64,000 nucleotides of DNA from Piromyces finnis. Its lineage: Eukaryota > Neocallimastigomycota > Neocallimastigomycetes > Neocallimastigales > Neocallimastigaceae. How positions within the stretch are numbered: position 1 is the first letter of the stretch; each line of letters begins with the position of its first letter. Below the pieces are notes generated by a model. It ran no database searches and was not told the origin of the DNA. It saw only the letters and a program-made list of their open reading frames with translations. This document shows positions 43,014 through 57,412 of the stretch, piece after piece. Position numbers and translations under genes: made by a program. The stretch lies in contig MCFH01000005.1 of assembly GCA_002104945.1 (NCBI GenBank), positions 857,501 to 921,500 of the forward strand, read 5' to 3'.

Positions 43014-44529
43014 GTAAATAAATAAATAAGTAAATAAATAAATAATTAAATAAGTAAATAAGTAAATAAATAAATATTTCTTTTAGTATTTATATTTTTA
43101 TATTTTTCATATATATATAAATAAAATTAAGATAACTTATAAATAATTCTCCTATATCATTATATTTTTTGATAATAATTTGATATATTTATAATTTCAA
43201 ATATAAGTTGTGGCTTTATATTGTATAACAAACATGATTGGCTAGTCATTTATATCATCCAATAATATTCATATTAATTCTTTTATGTCATCATTATTTT
43301 ATTAATATTTAATAATAGTTATAATTATTATTAAATATTATTTATATTTAAATTTTATATTATCAACTTTTTGTTAATATTTTTTATTATTTTTATAATT
43401 ATCAAATAATATAAAATATTTAATAAATAGAATAAATGTAAGAATATATATTTATATATATACCAATATACTATAATATATGATGCTAATCAATTAAAAT
43501 TGTGTATTTTGTTTTACTTTATAATATTAAAAAATTAAAAAAAGATTTTATTATATAAAATTTATACAAAAAAAAAAGTTAAAAAAAAAAATAGAATTTT
43601 TATAATATTTAAATTCTAATTCTAAAAAAAATATTTTGGTAAGCTTAAGTAAAAAAAAGAATCATTTTAAGTAATTGCAAATTTACCGAAATTAAAAAGT
43701 AAAAAAAAAAAAAAAAAGACAAAATGGAAAACATAATCATAATAACAATTAAAAGGATATTAATAAAAATAACATATAAAAAGTTAAATAAAGAAGTGAA
43801 ATTAAATATAACAAACATATAATAAACAGATGATATTTTATATACGAATCAATGAAAAAGTCAATTTTAATAATCAGGGATATTATTAATAATATACAAA
43901 CGAAAATCGATTACGGAAGAAATAATAAATTATATAAATTTCATATCTATATTTGAAAGAAAAGAAATATTTAAATAAATTTATACATTTATATAAATAT
44001 TGTTTTTATTATATATATAATATAACGAAATACAAAACAAAAACCTTCCAATATTATTTTATTATGAAATGATAAATTTAATTGAGACAGAAACAACAAT
44101 TAAAATTAAAAAAGGAGTGGTATTATTTTAAATTAATGTATAATTAAATGGAAATGGAATAAATATAATTAAATTTACATGATTATTATTCGACAATTAA
44201 ATAGTAAAAAATAATTATGAAAAAGCAGTAAATATAATTATAAAGATATGATAAAGAGAAATGTTCAAGAAATTATTTTTATAAAATATATGAGAATTAT
44301 TTATTTACATTTCAAAATATTAAAACAACAATATTTAATGCATATATTACATAAAATGATAATAAATAATTGTGGAAATTTATTAAAAATACAATATATT
44401 TATCAGTTATAGTAAAAACAAGATTATACTAATAAATTTTAATATATTTTCTTTTCAATATATTTTTTAATAATAAAGAAAATAAAAATAAATTTAAAAA
44501 ATAAAAAAAATAAAAAAAAATAAAAAATA
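42571..44529. other. Intergenic region between CLPP and the V-ATPase gene
   Basis: About 2 kb of A/T-rich DNA containing a TAAA microsatellite and A-rich stretches. No coding or RNA feature was recognised. Confidence 0.6.
42887..43074. repeat. (TAAA)n microsatellite, about 190 bp
   Basis: Tandem TAAA units, pure at the left and interrupted by AAGT and AATT variants at the right. This pattern indicates ageing from one side of the array. Confidence 0.95.
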
Positions 44530-45319
44530 ATGGACGCCGTTCTTCAAAGTAACACTTACTGCCCAGGTAATTATAGAAAATATATAAATTACTCGGTAGT
44601 ATTAATAATAAATGAGGTTATTAATTTTAAAATAAAAAACAATATACAAAAAATAGATTACGCTTCCTTCTTTGGTTTTGCCGGTGCTGCCCTTGCTACT
44701 ATTTTCAGTTCCATCGGTTCAGCTTACGGTACTGCTAAGGCTGGTATGGGTATTGCTGGTATGGGTACCTTTAGACCAGAACTTATCATGAAATCTTTAA
44801 TTCCTGGTAATTATAAATTTAAATATATAATATTAAGATAATAAATAGTAAAATGAAATATTAAATTGAATATTATATGCAATTATAATGACAAATAGTT
44901 GTTATGGCTGGTATTGTTGCTGTTTACGGTTTAGTCGTTTCAGTACTTATTTCTGGTCAAATAGAAGACAACAAGGCTTACTCTTTATTCTCTGGTTTCA
45001 TTCATATGTTCTCTGGTATCACCACCGGTTTAACTGGTGTCGCTTCAGGTTACGCTATTGGTATTGTTGGTGATTACTGTGTTCGTGGTTACGGTCAACA
45101 AGCCAAGTAAGAGATGTTTTATTATATAAAATTTAAGGCATTATTAATTAAATGCGTGAAAATTGAAAGTTATTAATATATGCATATTTAACAATATATA
45201 ATAGGTTATACGTTTCTATGGTTTTAATTCTTATTTTTGCTGAAGTTTTAGGTTTATACGGTCTTATTGTTTCTTTAATTATGAACACTAAAACTGATAA
45301 CACTATTTGCAAAGCCTAA
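44530..45319 (+). CDS. VMA3: V-type ATPase proteolipid subunit c, 169 aa
   Basis: Membrane rotor subunit of the vacuolar proton pump, which carries protons through the Vo sector at vacuole, Golgi and endosome membranes. Exons: 44530-44566, 44657-44806, 44899-45106, 45205-45319. Four hydrophobic helices are visible: [60 protein letters not shown]; and [20 protein letters not shown]. The essential proton-carrying glutamate is Glu145 in the last helix ([10 protein letters not shown]). The full length is close to that of fungal c subunits. The first exon encodes only the short lumenal N-terminus, so the first ATG is the natural start. Codons are more G/C-biased than those of neighbours, as in HSP70, indicating high expression. 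It could be a c' paralogue, but the sequence is closest to canonical c. Confidence 0.95.
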
Positions 45320-47198
45320 AATGTTCATAATATTTATTCTATTTAATTTAATACAAAAAAAATTAAAAATATATATATAATAAATTAGAGAAAAGTTAAA
45401 AAAAAAATAAATTCAAGAAATGAACAAAATAAAAAGAAAATGAAGAAAATAAATTAAAGCTTTTTATATCTTGATTATTTTTTTCTTTTCCTTTTAAGAT
45501 ATTATAAGGAAAGAAAAAGATAAGAAAAATATGCTATAATAGTGCTTTTTTTTTTTTTCATTTATGTTTTTTAATAATATTATAAAAATTAAATTAATTC
45601 ACAATAAAACTTAAGCATAAAAATAATAAAAAAAAATCTATATAAACTAATAATAATAACTTAATAATAACAAAAAAATATAAATCAAAAAACAAAACAA
45701 TTCAATAACAAAAACAAATTTATTTATATATATAATATAAAATCAATATAGAAAAACCTTTTTTTTTTTTTTTTTTAAAAAAAATTATAATAATAAAAAG
45801 AACAATAATAATAAATTTTTTTTAAAAAATAAGAAAAAATAATTTATAACAGAAAATTGAAATGAACAAATTTAGTATTATTATTATTGTTATTGTTATT
45901 ATTAAATTTTTTTTATTTCAAATAAAAATGAATTTATTTATTTTTAAACAATAGCTTTTATTTTGTTATTTATATATTTTGATGATAGTAATATTGGAAA
46001 TTAACTATAAAGGAAAAGAAAGTTTATAATAATGAAATAGATAAATATTAAATTATATATTATTTAGAGTCTGTTTGTAGGAATAATTAAGTTTTTGGCT
46101 TTATTTGTTGTTAAAAAACAAAACAAAACAAAAGTAAATTAGTTTAAATAGAATAATGGAACGAAAAATTTTGATAATTAAAGTCAGGCACTTTTTTTTT
46201 TTTCTCTGAAATTATATACCTTGTAATATATGCAATTAATGGTTGATATTCGGTCAATTATATGTAATAGCCAAGAACATCAATTATAAAACAAATCTTA
46301 ACAAATTGCGATTTTAAATTTTAATTATATCTGAATTTACAAATTACAATTAGATTTAAATATTCAGAAATAATAATAATAAAACAAAACAACCCTTTTT
46401 ATTTTTTTATTTTATTTTTTTAAAGGTATAAAAATTTTTTACTTGTTTAAAACTGCTATTTATTTTAGTTGGTATCATCATTATTTTATTATTTATATTA
46501 GAGAAATTTATAGGCTAAAGTTATTACCATTAATATAAAAATCAATGAAGAACTTTATAATTTATTTAATATAATCGAGAATAAAAGGATAAATGATATT
46601 TAATTACAAATTGTATAATTAAGTAAATGTAAACTTTAGATAATATATAAACAGAAGTTTATTATATAGTAATTTAGTAATTAATACATAATTACCATAA
46701 TATATTTTTGAAAAGAAGAAATAATAGTATTATAATAATTATTTAAATTCACCAAACATTTTAAAAGAAGATATTAAATAATTTTATTAAATATTATTAA
46801 TTATTATTGTAATTTATATATAATTAAAAAGAAATTTGGGATAAACCTTTTTTTTTTTTTTTTTTAATTATTAATGCTTATATACATCTACATCTACATA
46901 TATATATATATATTTAATAGTAATTTTAAAAGTTTTTTTTTTTTTTTTTTTTTTTTCTTTTTATTTAAAAATAAATAAGATATATAGACAGAATTTCATT
47001 AAAAAAATAATTATTATTTAACATATTAATACATAAAAAAAAAAAAAATGCAAAGTAATATATAATTTTATTAATTCTAAGATACTCTAGTTTTTTTTTT
47101 TATACTCAACTTCCTTTTTTTTTTTTTTTTTTTTTTTTAATCATTATCATAAAATTTATATTAATATAGCTCAAATTATTATAAATGATAAAAAAAAT
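45320..47198. other. Intergenic region between V-ATPase gene and the Ser/Lys-rich gene
   Basis: A/T-rich DNA with many homopolymers, including T runs at about 46,848, 46,935 and 47,117. No coding or RNA feature was recognised. Confidence 0.6.
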
Positions 47199-48374
47199 AT
47201 GGAAATGGAGGATTATTTATACGAAAAGAAAAAGAAATTTGAGATGATGAAAAATAGAAACAAAATTATGAAAAGTAATAGTAATTTAAGTAGTAAAGAA
47301 ATTAATTTACAAACTCGTCAATGTGAAAGAAGAATTTTAAAAAATTATGATTTCAAGTCAAAAAGTACTGATTTGGCACCTATGAAACAAAAAGTAATGT
47401 TAAAAAAGAGACAAAGTACAGAAAAAAGTTTAACAATAAATCATTCAGAAAATGATGATAGCTGTTTTACAAATACTATTTATTTACAAGAAGATGAATT
47501 TTCATTGGATGGAAAAATGAATAAAACCAATCTACTTGAAAATGCAATTCAAAGTTCAGATGAAACTATTAATAATATTAATTTAGATTTAGATGATATA
47601 TTTATTTCAAAAAGAGAATCAAGTTTAAGTTTTCAACAAACCCCATCAATAGAAAGCTTTTTTATTGAAATGGGATCTTCCCTTCAGGATTCAACATCAA
47701 TAATAAAGGATGGTGTTAGTAGTTATGGTGGACTTAATCAAAAACAAAATAGTAATTCAACCATAGTTGAAACCGGAAAACTTCAGAAGAAAAAATCACT
47801 TTCATCTTTTTTACAAACCAGTGGTTTATTTAAGAGAGTAAAATCATTAATCCAAACAGATGATATGAATGTTAGTGATACAACCTCACTATCTCATAAT
47901 CATAGATCCTTATCTACTAATAATTTTATAGCTAATGTAGATATGGAATCAAAACACAAAAAAAAATCAAGAAGTAAATCAAGAGATAGATTTAATTCTA
48001 CGGATGAAAAATTATCATCTAATGAAAACAACAATGCCTCCTCAATAAAATCTCATAAAAAGACATTTAGTTTAAGTAGCTTTAAACTTAAACCATCTAA
48101 ATCGAACGTTTCTATTAATAATGATCGTCATTCTATTAATAGTAATACTACTGCTGTCGAATCATCAAAAAAATCTCTAACACACCGAGATTCAGTAACA
48201 AAATCCATTATGAAAAAAATTAATAGTTTATCAAAAATAAACAAAATTGAAAATTTCAGTATGATGGGAAGTAGAAAAGCTTCTTCTACTTCATTTAACA
48301 ATCATCATAATGACGATGATTCTCCTGATCATGAAAAAAAATTTTTATTTAGTAAGTTAAAAATAAATAAATAA
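47199..48374 (+). CDS. Ser/Lys/Asn-rich protein of unknown function, 391 aa
   Basis: Single open frame from ATG 47,199 (MEMEDYLYEKKKKFEMMKNR). I do not recognise a family. The N-terminal ~60 residues are charged and probably helical. The rest looks disordered, with several basic-serine clusters (KKKSLSSFLQ, KKKSRSKSRDRFNS, SLSSFKLKPSKSNVS, SRKASSTSF) that resemble AGC-kinase or PKA-type phosphosites. The end is FLFSKLKINK. No signal peptide, membrane segment or catalytic motif is present. Composition and codon phase across 1.1 kb support a real gene, because A/T-rich non-coding DNA here does not keep such frames. A phosphoregulated cytoskeletal or signalling adaptor is conceivable but unproven. 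Confidence 0.7.
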   Translation: MEMEDYLYEKKKKFEMMKNRNKIMKSNSNLSSKEINLQTRQCERRILKNYDFKSKSTDLAPMKQKVMLKKRQSTEKSLTINHSENDDSCFTNTIYLQEDEFSLDGKMNKTNLLENAIQSSDETINNINLDLDDIFISKRESSLSFQQTPSIESFFIEMGSSLQDSTSIIKDGVSSYGGLNQKQNSNSTIVETGKLQKKKSLSSFLQTSGLFKRVKSLIQTDDMNVSDTTSLSHNHRSLSTNNFIANVDMESKHKKKSRSKSRDRFNSTDEKLSSNENNNASSIKSHKKTFSLSSFKLKPSKSNVSINNDRHSINSNTTAVESSKKSLTHRDSVTKSIMKKINSLSKINKIENFSMMGSRKASSTSFNNHHNDDDSPDHEKKFLFSKLKINK

Positions 48375-50013
48375 TTATTCGTTTATATTTGAAAAAAAAA
48401 AAATAATAATAATATTGAAATATGTTTTATAATAATCATTACTAAATTTTATTATTATTACCTTTAATTATTACTATAATATAAACTATTATAAATTATT
48501 TTCAATAAAAAAAAAATAAATAAAACTCAAAATTATCATCATTAATATACAAAAAAAAAAAATAATAATTATACAGTTAAAAAGAAGGAAAAGAAAACAA
48601 ATAAAAAATTGGAACGTGTATTTTATTAAAAATTATAACAGTAAAATAATCTTTTCAGTAATAAATTAAAATATGAAAAAGAAAATTAAGAAATACTTTT
48701 CAAAAGCAATGAAAATACAATCAAACTTTCAAATTTTAGTAGTCAAAAAAAAAAAGAGAAGAAATACGTTAAGAAAATATCAGTAGTGTTATATATATAT
48801 ATATATATATTTTTTTTTTTACAAAATTTTAACTTATTGAATATAAATATTTTGAAGGTTTTTTTTTTTATTTTGAAAATGTTGTCATTACCCTTCTAAA
48901 TACCTTCAAATATATTCAAAAAAAAAATTATGATTTTAGGTTTAAATTTGAATATTAATATCAATATCACTCGTAAAAAAAAAAAAAAAAAAAAAAGAAA
49001 CAATACAATTTTAATTAATCAATAGCAATATATACCTAATATAATTTATTTTTTAAAAATAATTTTATTTTATATTTATTATAAAATTAAAAAAAAAAAA
49101 AAAAAAGAATCACATATATTTATAGTATTATATAAAATTAAAATAATAATGCAGCTATTTTAATCATTTTTTTTAAATAGTTATTTGAATATTATATCCA
49201 AATAATTTGATTAGAAGCAGTAATAATGCTAATTACTTTTTTATATTATTATTTTTTATAGTAATTATATATAGATATTTTTGAAACTAAATAATATAAA
49301 AATTTTGATACACTTTAAAAAAATAAATTATAATAAAATAATATTTTAGATTTTTAATTTCTATTGTATAATTTCTCTTTTATTTTATCCCAACTTTAAT
49401 TAACTTTTATTATGTTTAATTTTTATTTATTTATTTATTGTTACTAGTTTTTATTTTGTTTTTATAATATGGATTTCAAATTTAATACCAATCTTATTAA
49501 TCTCTTTAAATTTATAAAATTAAAATTTAAAAAAAAAAAAATGCTTTATTTTTTTATTTTAAATTATAAATTACTACATATTTTAATTGTTATTTCTATT
49601 ATGATTTGTTATATTTTTATTTTATTTTATATTGATAAATGATTGCTTATGAATATATATATTCATATATTTATACATATATTATTTATTGTTATTAAAA
49701 GATAGTATATTTTTCTTTAAAGAATTATATATATATATATAAAAGAATTGAAATTTTGAAGATATTTAAATGATTGCCGAAAAACTTTAAAAAAAAAAAT
49801 TTTTTTTTAATATTATGATTAGTATTAATAATAATCGTGGTATATATTTTGTATAATAAATATTCAACAAGTAGTTTCTTATTAAATTTATATATAAAAA
49901 TGTAGGAAAAGAAAAATTATTGAAAACCAAAAAAAAAAAAATAAAATAAAATAAAATATTTATAAATGATGAAATAATAAAAGTTTTAAGGCTATAGTAT
50001 TAAAAGCTTTCTT
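48375..50013. other. Convergent intergenic region (3' ends of the Ser/Lys-rich and CotH genes)
   Basis: A/T-rich DNA holding the 3' UTRs of two convergently transcribed genes, with short A, T and AT runs (for example a TA repeat near 48,791). Nothing further was recognised. Confidence 0.6.
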
Positions 50014-52625
50014 TCAATCCACATTGTGAGATTTATGGAAAAATGTATTTCTTACTTTTGTTTGAACTTTTCTATAATTACTTTGAATAAAAGTACTAAT
50101 ATTCTTTATAATACCATCATTGTTGTTAAAATTAAATCCAGTCCTTATTTTGTGGAAAAAGGAATCATTATATTTTCTTATATCATGTTCATCTCCTTCC
50201 ATTTCTGTTGGTTTTTTACATTTTACATGAATAATAAATATAAGTGTAATCAATAGAATAAGTGTTGCTATGATAGAAGCTAATAGTTTATAATCACCAG
50301 ATGGAAAAATGGCTGAAAAATAATCAAAAATAGAATCACTATATAAATTAGCAGGATCTGAAGGTCTAGTAACTAAAGAACCAGCCGAGACAAGTGTTAC
50401 ATTTGGAAATTGTTCAAGAACAGTTTGTCTTCTTTTTTCTATCCATTCTTTAATACCATATCCAATACTGTAAACACTATCATCAATATTTTTTATGGAT
50501 TCATCAATACTCCATCTTGGTTCAATTAAAGTAATAGTTGTATTTTTTTTAATAATAATTGTAGTATCAATAGTACTATTGCTTGGAAATCCATTAGCAT
50601 CTTTATCTGTAACTTCCTCAATGGTTTCTTTCACTTCAATTTCTTCTATAATACTAGTTTTTGAATGATAAGGCCTTTTTTCCCTTTCTAGTTTTAAATC
50701 AAATTCAATCACACTTTTAAGAGAATCAATAAATGGAAAAATACATTCAGGATTAAATAAAATTTCTATAATTAAATTTAGTGTGGATATAAATAATTGT
50801 TTTAAATATGGAATAGACATAATCATTTTAATTAAAGGATCTTCTGGATTCTCAGGTGGTCGCCATTCCGTACAATTAGTTTTATAAGTATATCCATTTT
50901 CTTTATATTTATATCCTAAAGATGAAGTAAAATCTACAGGGAAAATAATATATCTTTTTAATGCTGGGTGATAATAAATTAGAAAATTTGAAGGGTTTCT
51001 CCAATAACTATGATAGCGCCCTAATAAATAGTCCATTGCTAATCTATTTAAATATAATCATTGATAACAATAATAATAAGAGTTAAATTAATTATTATTT
51101 TTTTTTAATAATAACCTTATATAAATAATAATTAAATCTTATGAATAGTTACAGCCTTATAAAAATATCCAATTCAAAAATATTATAAATAGAATGAATT
51201 ATTTCTTCATTATCATTCAAAGTATAAATGTCTGTTTGATTTATTAATTTCATTAAATTTATTAATTGTGTAAAACTTTCATCCTTCGAACCGTTCATAG
51301 TTCCATTGATTTTACAATCCCAAGTTTCATTCCAGTTAGGATAACTTGATGCATTATCATCTATATAATTTAGACTTACATTATAAACACCTTTATAAGG
51401 AATAGCTTGAAAAAGAGGACCAATTTCAGGCTTTTTACCTTTTTGATGAAATAAATCTCTTATATAAGTTTTTTTCAATGTATCCTCTAGAAAGTATAAA
51501 CCATAATATTCACTAATAGTTTTTTTTTTTTCAAAAATAAAAATAATAAATAAATAAAGCGTATATATAAGTAATATTTACAAAATTACATATAATTATT
51601 ATTAATGTGCATATTAATAAATTACAATTAACTTTGAAAAATAAAAGCATACCTATTAATATATAGTCTAGCAAATCCACCTCGAACTGAAGGTATACCT
51701 ACTTTTTTTAATAATTCAAGACTAATAGGTTCACGAAGCATTGTTGCATCATTAGGAAAGGCTTTTAATTTTATTTTTCGAAGACCAAAATCTAAATCTT
51801 CATCTTCATCCCCTTTAAATACTATTTTGAAAGATTGTTTAGTAAACATCCTAGAATAATTACCAGCAATTGAAAGTTCCCAACCATCATTGTTAAGGTT
51901 TTTAACAAAATTATTGCTATAAAAAATATTTTATTTATTGAAATAGGAAATGGTGATATATAATTATATATATAATAAATTTAAAATTTAATATTTATTA
52001 AAATTAAAAAAAAAAAAAAAAAAACATATCTAATAGTACGCTATAAAACTGTAAATCTTTAATAATAAGTTAATTACCCAATATAAATTCCTCTAAATGG
52101 TACTTTTATATCACTGTGTGGTTGCTCATTCATTAAATTTAACAATGATACATTCTCTTCATTTACAGTAAGATCAAGCGTACCTACATAATCTAGGTTG
52201 AATATTTTAGAACTACAAGGTTCATAGACACTTTCCCATATTTCAGGTAAAAACGTCACTTTTTCAGTTGAAGGTCTTTTAAAAAATTCATTATCTGTAT
52301 TATATTCCATTCCAGGTGTAATATTCATATGACGTTCAAAATTCTCTATATTCGATTCATTACAATATCCATAATGATATCCTAATTCAATTTCATTTTT
52401 TATATTTTTTAAAAATACATCACATACATATATTGGATGCTTTAATTCACAATTGTATTTTATATTATTTATAAATACACACATATCCTGTTGAACATCT
52501 CCATATGCCAATAAATTATAATTTATATGTACGAAATCCACCGGTTGTTCAGCATTAGCTTTTATTATAATAATTAATTTTAAAATTTAAGTAAAAGAAA
52601 ATATATATATAATATTAATAATCAT
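50014..52625 (-). CDS. CotH-family (spore-coat kinase-like) secreted, membrane-anchored protein; signal peptide contains an in-frame stop
   Basis: CotH domains have an atypical protein-kinase fold; in Bacillus they phosphorylate coat proteins, and in Mucorales and gut fungi they occur on surface or secreted proteins. Exons on the minus strand: 52625-52078, 51916-51653, 51512-51153, 51043-50014, all in frame. CotH landmarks: MFTKQSFKIVFKG, LREPISLELLKKVGIPSVRG, ARLYINSEYYGLYFLED, FIRLLAMDYLLGRYHSYW and YIIFPVDFTSSLG. Potential N-glycosylation sites (NVS, NGT, NTT) are present. Near the C-terminus a hydrophobic helix (LLASIIATLILLITLIFI) precedes a basic tail of about 70 residues, giving a type I membrane topology. 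The proposed start at 52,625 gives a typical signal peptide ending KANA before EQPVDF, but its codon 13 is TAA (52,587-52,589). Without that start, coding is open from 52,586 onward. An unseen upstream exon is the alternative. Confidence 0.85.
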
Positions 52626-54960
<2,335 letters not shown>

Positions 54961-56800
54961 TTAGAGTCTATCACACCAATGATTAATTGGTACACAGGTA
55001 ATATATTTACACCATTTGCATGAAGTTTTATCTTCTTGATAGAATGCTTTAAATACCCATACAAACATACCAATTAAAATAGGTATAGATATAACCATTA
55101 AGAATCTTTTTCTACGAAGATCCCATTTCCCAAAAATAATAGTTGGCATAAATATTAATCCAGAGAAAATACCAGTAATAAAGCCTCCTACGTGAGCAAA
55201 GTTATCAACAAATGGTATTAAACCAATACCAAATGAGAAAATAATAATAAATAACATCTTGATAAGTTCTTTAAATGGATTTACAATTAATTTCCAGTTT
55301 TGAACTAAATCAAGTAATAAGCAACCAAGTAAACCTTTATTTTTTTAAAAAAAAAAAAGATTAATAAAAGAGTTTTTATTTTTATATGATATTATATATT
55401 ATTTCTTTCTTTTTTATTATACATATTTTTAGTATTATTTAATTTACCATAAAGTGCACCAGAACAACCAACAGATGGAATAGCATAACTGATATCAGCA
55501 CCAAATGCAAAACCAAATATACCACTAGCCATATAAATAATCATCATTCTCCAAGTACCAAAATCTCTTTCCATTTGAATACCCGTACGAATTTGGAAAA
55601 TTAAATTGATTATAATATGAATAATACCACAATGTAAAAATATTGGAACAATAAAACGAATCCATTGATTAGGAGTATCTTCAAAACCGCCCATACCACA
55701 TAATTCACTTCGACTACAAAGATTTTCAGTAATTAATTTTCGAGTAGCGCTATTGATATATCCCTTATCATTAACAATGGAACCTTTTACACCTCTTGGA
55801 CATATATTAATAGTATAATTACTTGCTCTTGCTTCATCCATTTGTTTCATACATGGAACAAATCTAGCACCCATATGAATTAAAACCTAACATCCAAATT
55901 TATTATTATAGGATATTAAAAATAAAATAAAATTTTTAAAATTTATTTCAACTATAATTGACTCTTATTTCAAAAAAATATTTCTAAAACTTTAATCCAT
56001 CTGTTATATATACTTACACCATAGTTTGGACCAAGCATAATATTATTTTGCATATTATCAAAAAGATTTCCAGTATATCTATAGTTGATAATAAGACAAA
56101 TAATCATTAATAATATTTGAATAATGGTAACCGTGTACATGAAGATTGGTTTGTGTTGCTTTAATTCTTCTAATTGTTTACGAACTTCTGGATCGTATAA
56201 TGCCTTTGGGATTTTTGATTTTCTTTTTTCCTCATCTTCTTCTTTATTTCTTTTTATTCTTGGTTTTGGTTGTTGTTCATCTGTATCAATATATACTTCA
56301 CCTTTTGCAGCAGCTTCTTGCTGGAGTCTAAGTTTTTCTTGTAGTTTTTGTTGTTGTATTTCACGGTGTCTTTGTTCAAGTTCTTGTTCATAGGCTGAAA
56401 GCTGAGGTTTTTGTTGAATTTGTTCATCACTTGAACTTGGTTTTAAAGGACTACCTACTCTACCTTCTAATTGTTGTTGTGATTTATCTTTTGGGTCTAT
56501 TACTTTATTTAATCTTTTATAAGTATCTGATCTTTGGAAAAAAGTTCTACCCATTGGTTGTGAATTTTCATCAAATTGAACATCATCAGCATTAATCCAT
56601 TTCCAAGCACCTGTACCTGCACGTTTTAAACCAGTTCCTGTTCTTTTTAAACCAACTGTACCGGCACGTTTTAAACCTGTACCTGCACGTTTAAGGCCAG
56701 TACCAGCTCTTTTGATTTCAGTACCAGCCCTTCTTAATGATTTCATTGTATTGGAACGTTTAACATTTATAGTTGTATTAGAACGCTCTAATTCCGCCAT
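54961..56800 (-). CDS. Rhomboid intramembrane serine protease, 531 aa
   Basis: Polytopic protease that cleaves transmembrane substrates. Exons on the minus strand: 56800-56018, 55886-55448, 55334-54961, all GT-AG and in frame. The N-terminal ~210 residues are cytosolic: a KRAGTGL-type tandem repeat (residues about 23-70), a Gln/Glu-rich coiled-coil-like stretch (about 125-170) and a basic segment. The first membrane helix lies near 219-238. The rhomboid core carries HCGIIHIIINLIFQ, the catalytic serine in GCSGALYG and the catalytic histidine in FAHVGGFITG, giving the Ser-His dyad of active members. A lumenal loop between the first two helices is Cys-containing, and the C-terminus has clustered Cys (CKWCKYITC). 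The long cytosolic N-terminus and active-site set fit secretase-type rhomboids of the secretory pathway rather than the organellar PARL type. The substrate is unknown. Confidence 0.92.
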
Positions 56801-57381
56801 TTTGAATTTATCTTTAAATTAATTAATTACAAAATAAATAGTGCTGTTTATGTTTATATATACAAACTATTGTTTGGAAGTAATATTAATACTTTTTATA
56901 ATAAAGTCTATCCTTTTTTATTGTCGTTTATTTTAATTTACAAAATAAAACAATAATTTATTCCTTTATAACTTATAAGCAAATAAGTAAAAAGGTATAT
57001 GAATCGTTTAAATAACTTTAAAAAATTGTTTTTAAAAAAAAAGGAATAGTAATATTTGAATTTGAAAATAGAATTTAATTCCTTTGGTAATAAATTCAAG
57101 TTTTTTTTTCTTTTCTTTTCGTCGTTTTTTATAATTATAAATAACTATTTGAATAAAATAAGCTCGTAAAATTTTCTTCCTCTAGTGTAATATTAAAAAC
57201 TAAAGTCAACTAGATGTTTTATTAAAATTATTACTAGTTTGTTTTTTAATGTTATTTTTTATTTTTCTTTTTGAATGTTTTTCATAATCTTGTTTTTCTA
57301 TTTCATTATTTATTTATTATGGATTTGTTTTCGTTTCTTTCGTTTTTCCTAATTTTTCATTTACATTGATATATTTAAAGC

Positions 57382-57412
<31 letters not shown>

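Noticed and set aside
40883-45319. Operon-like grouping of CFAP70, CLPP and the V-ATPase gene on one strand
   Set aside because: Eukaryotic intron-containing genes about 0.9-2 kb apart with unrelated functions; co-orientation is not evidence of shared transcription.
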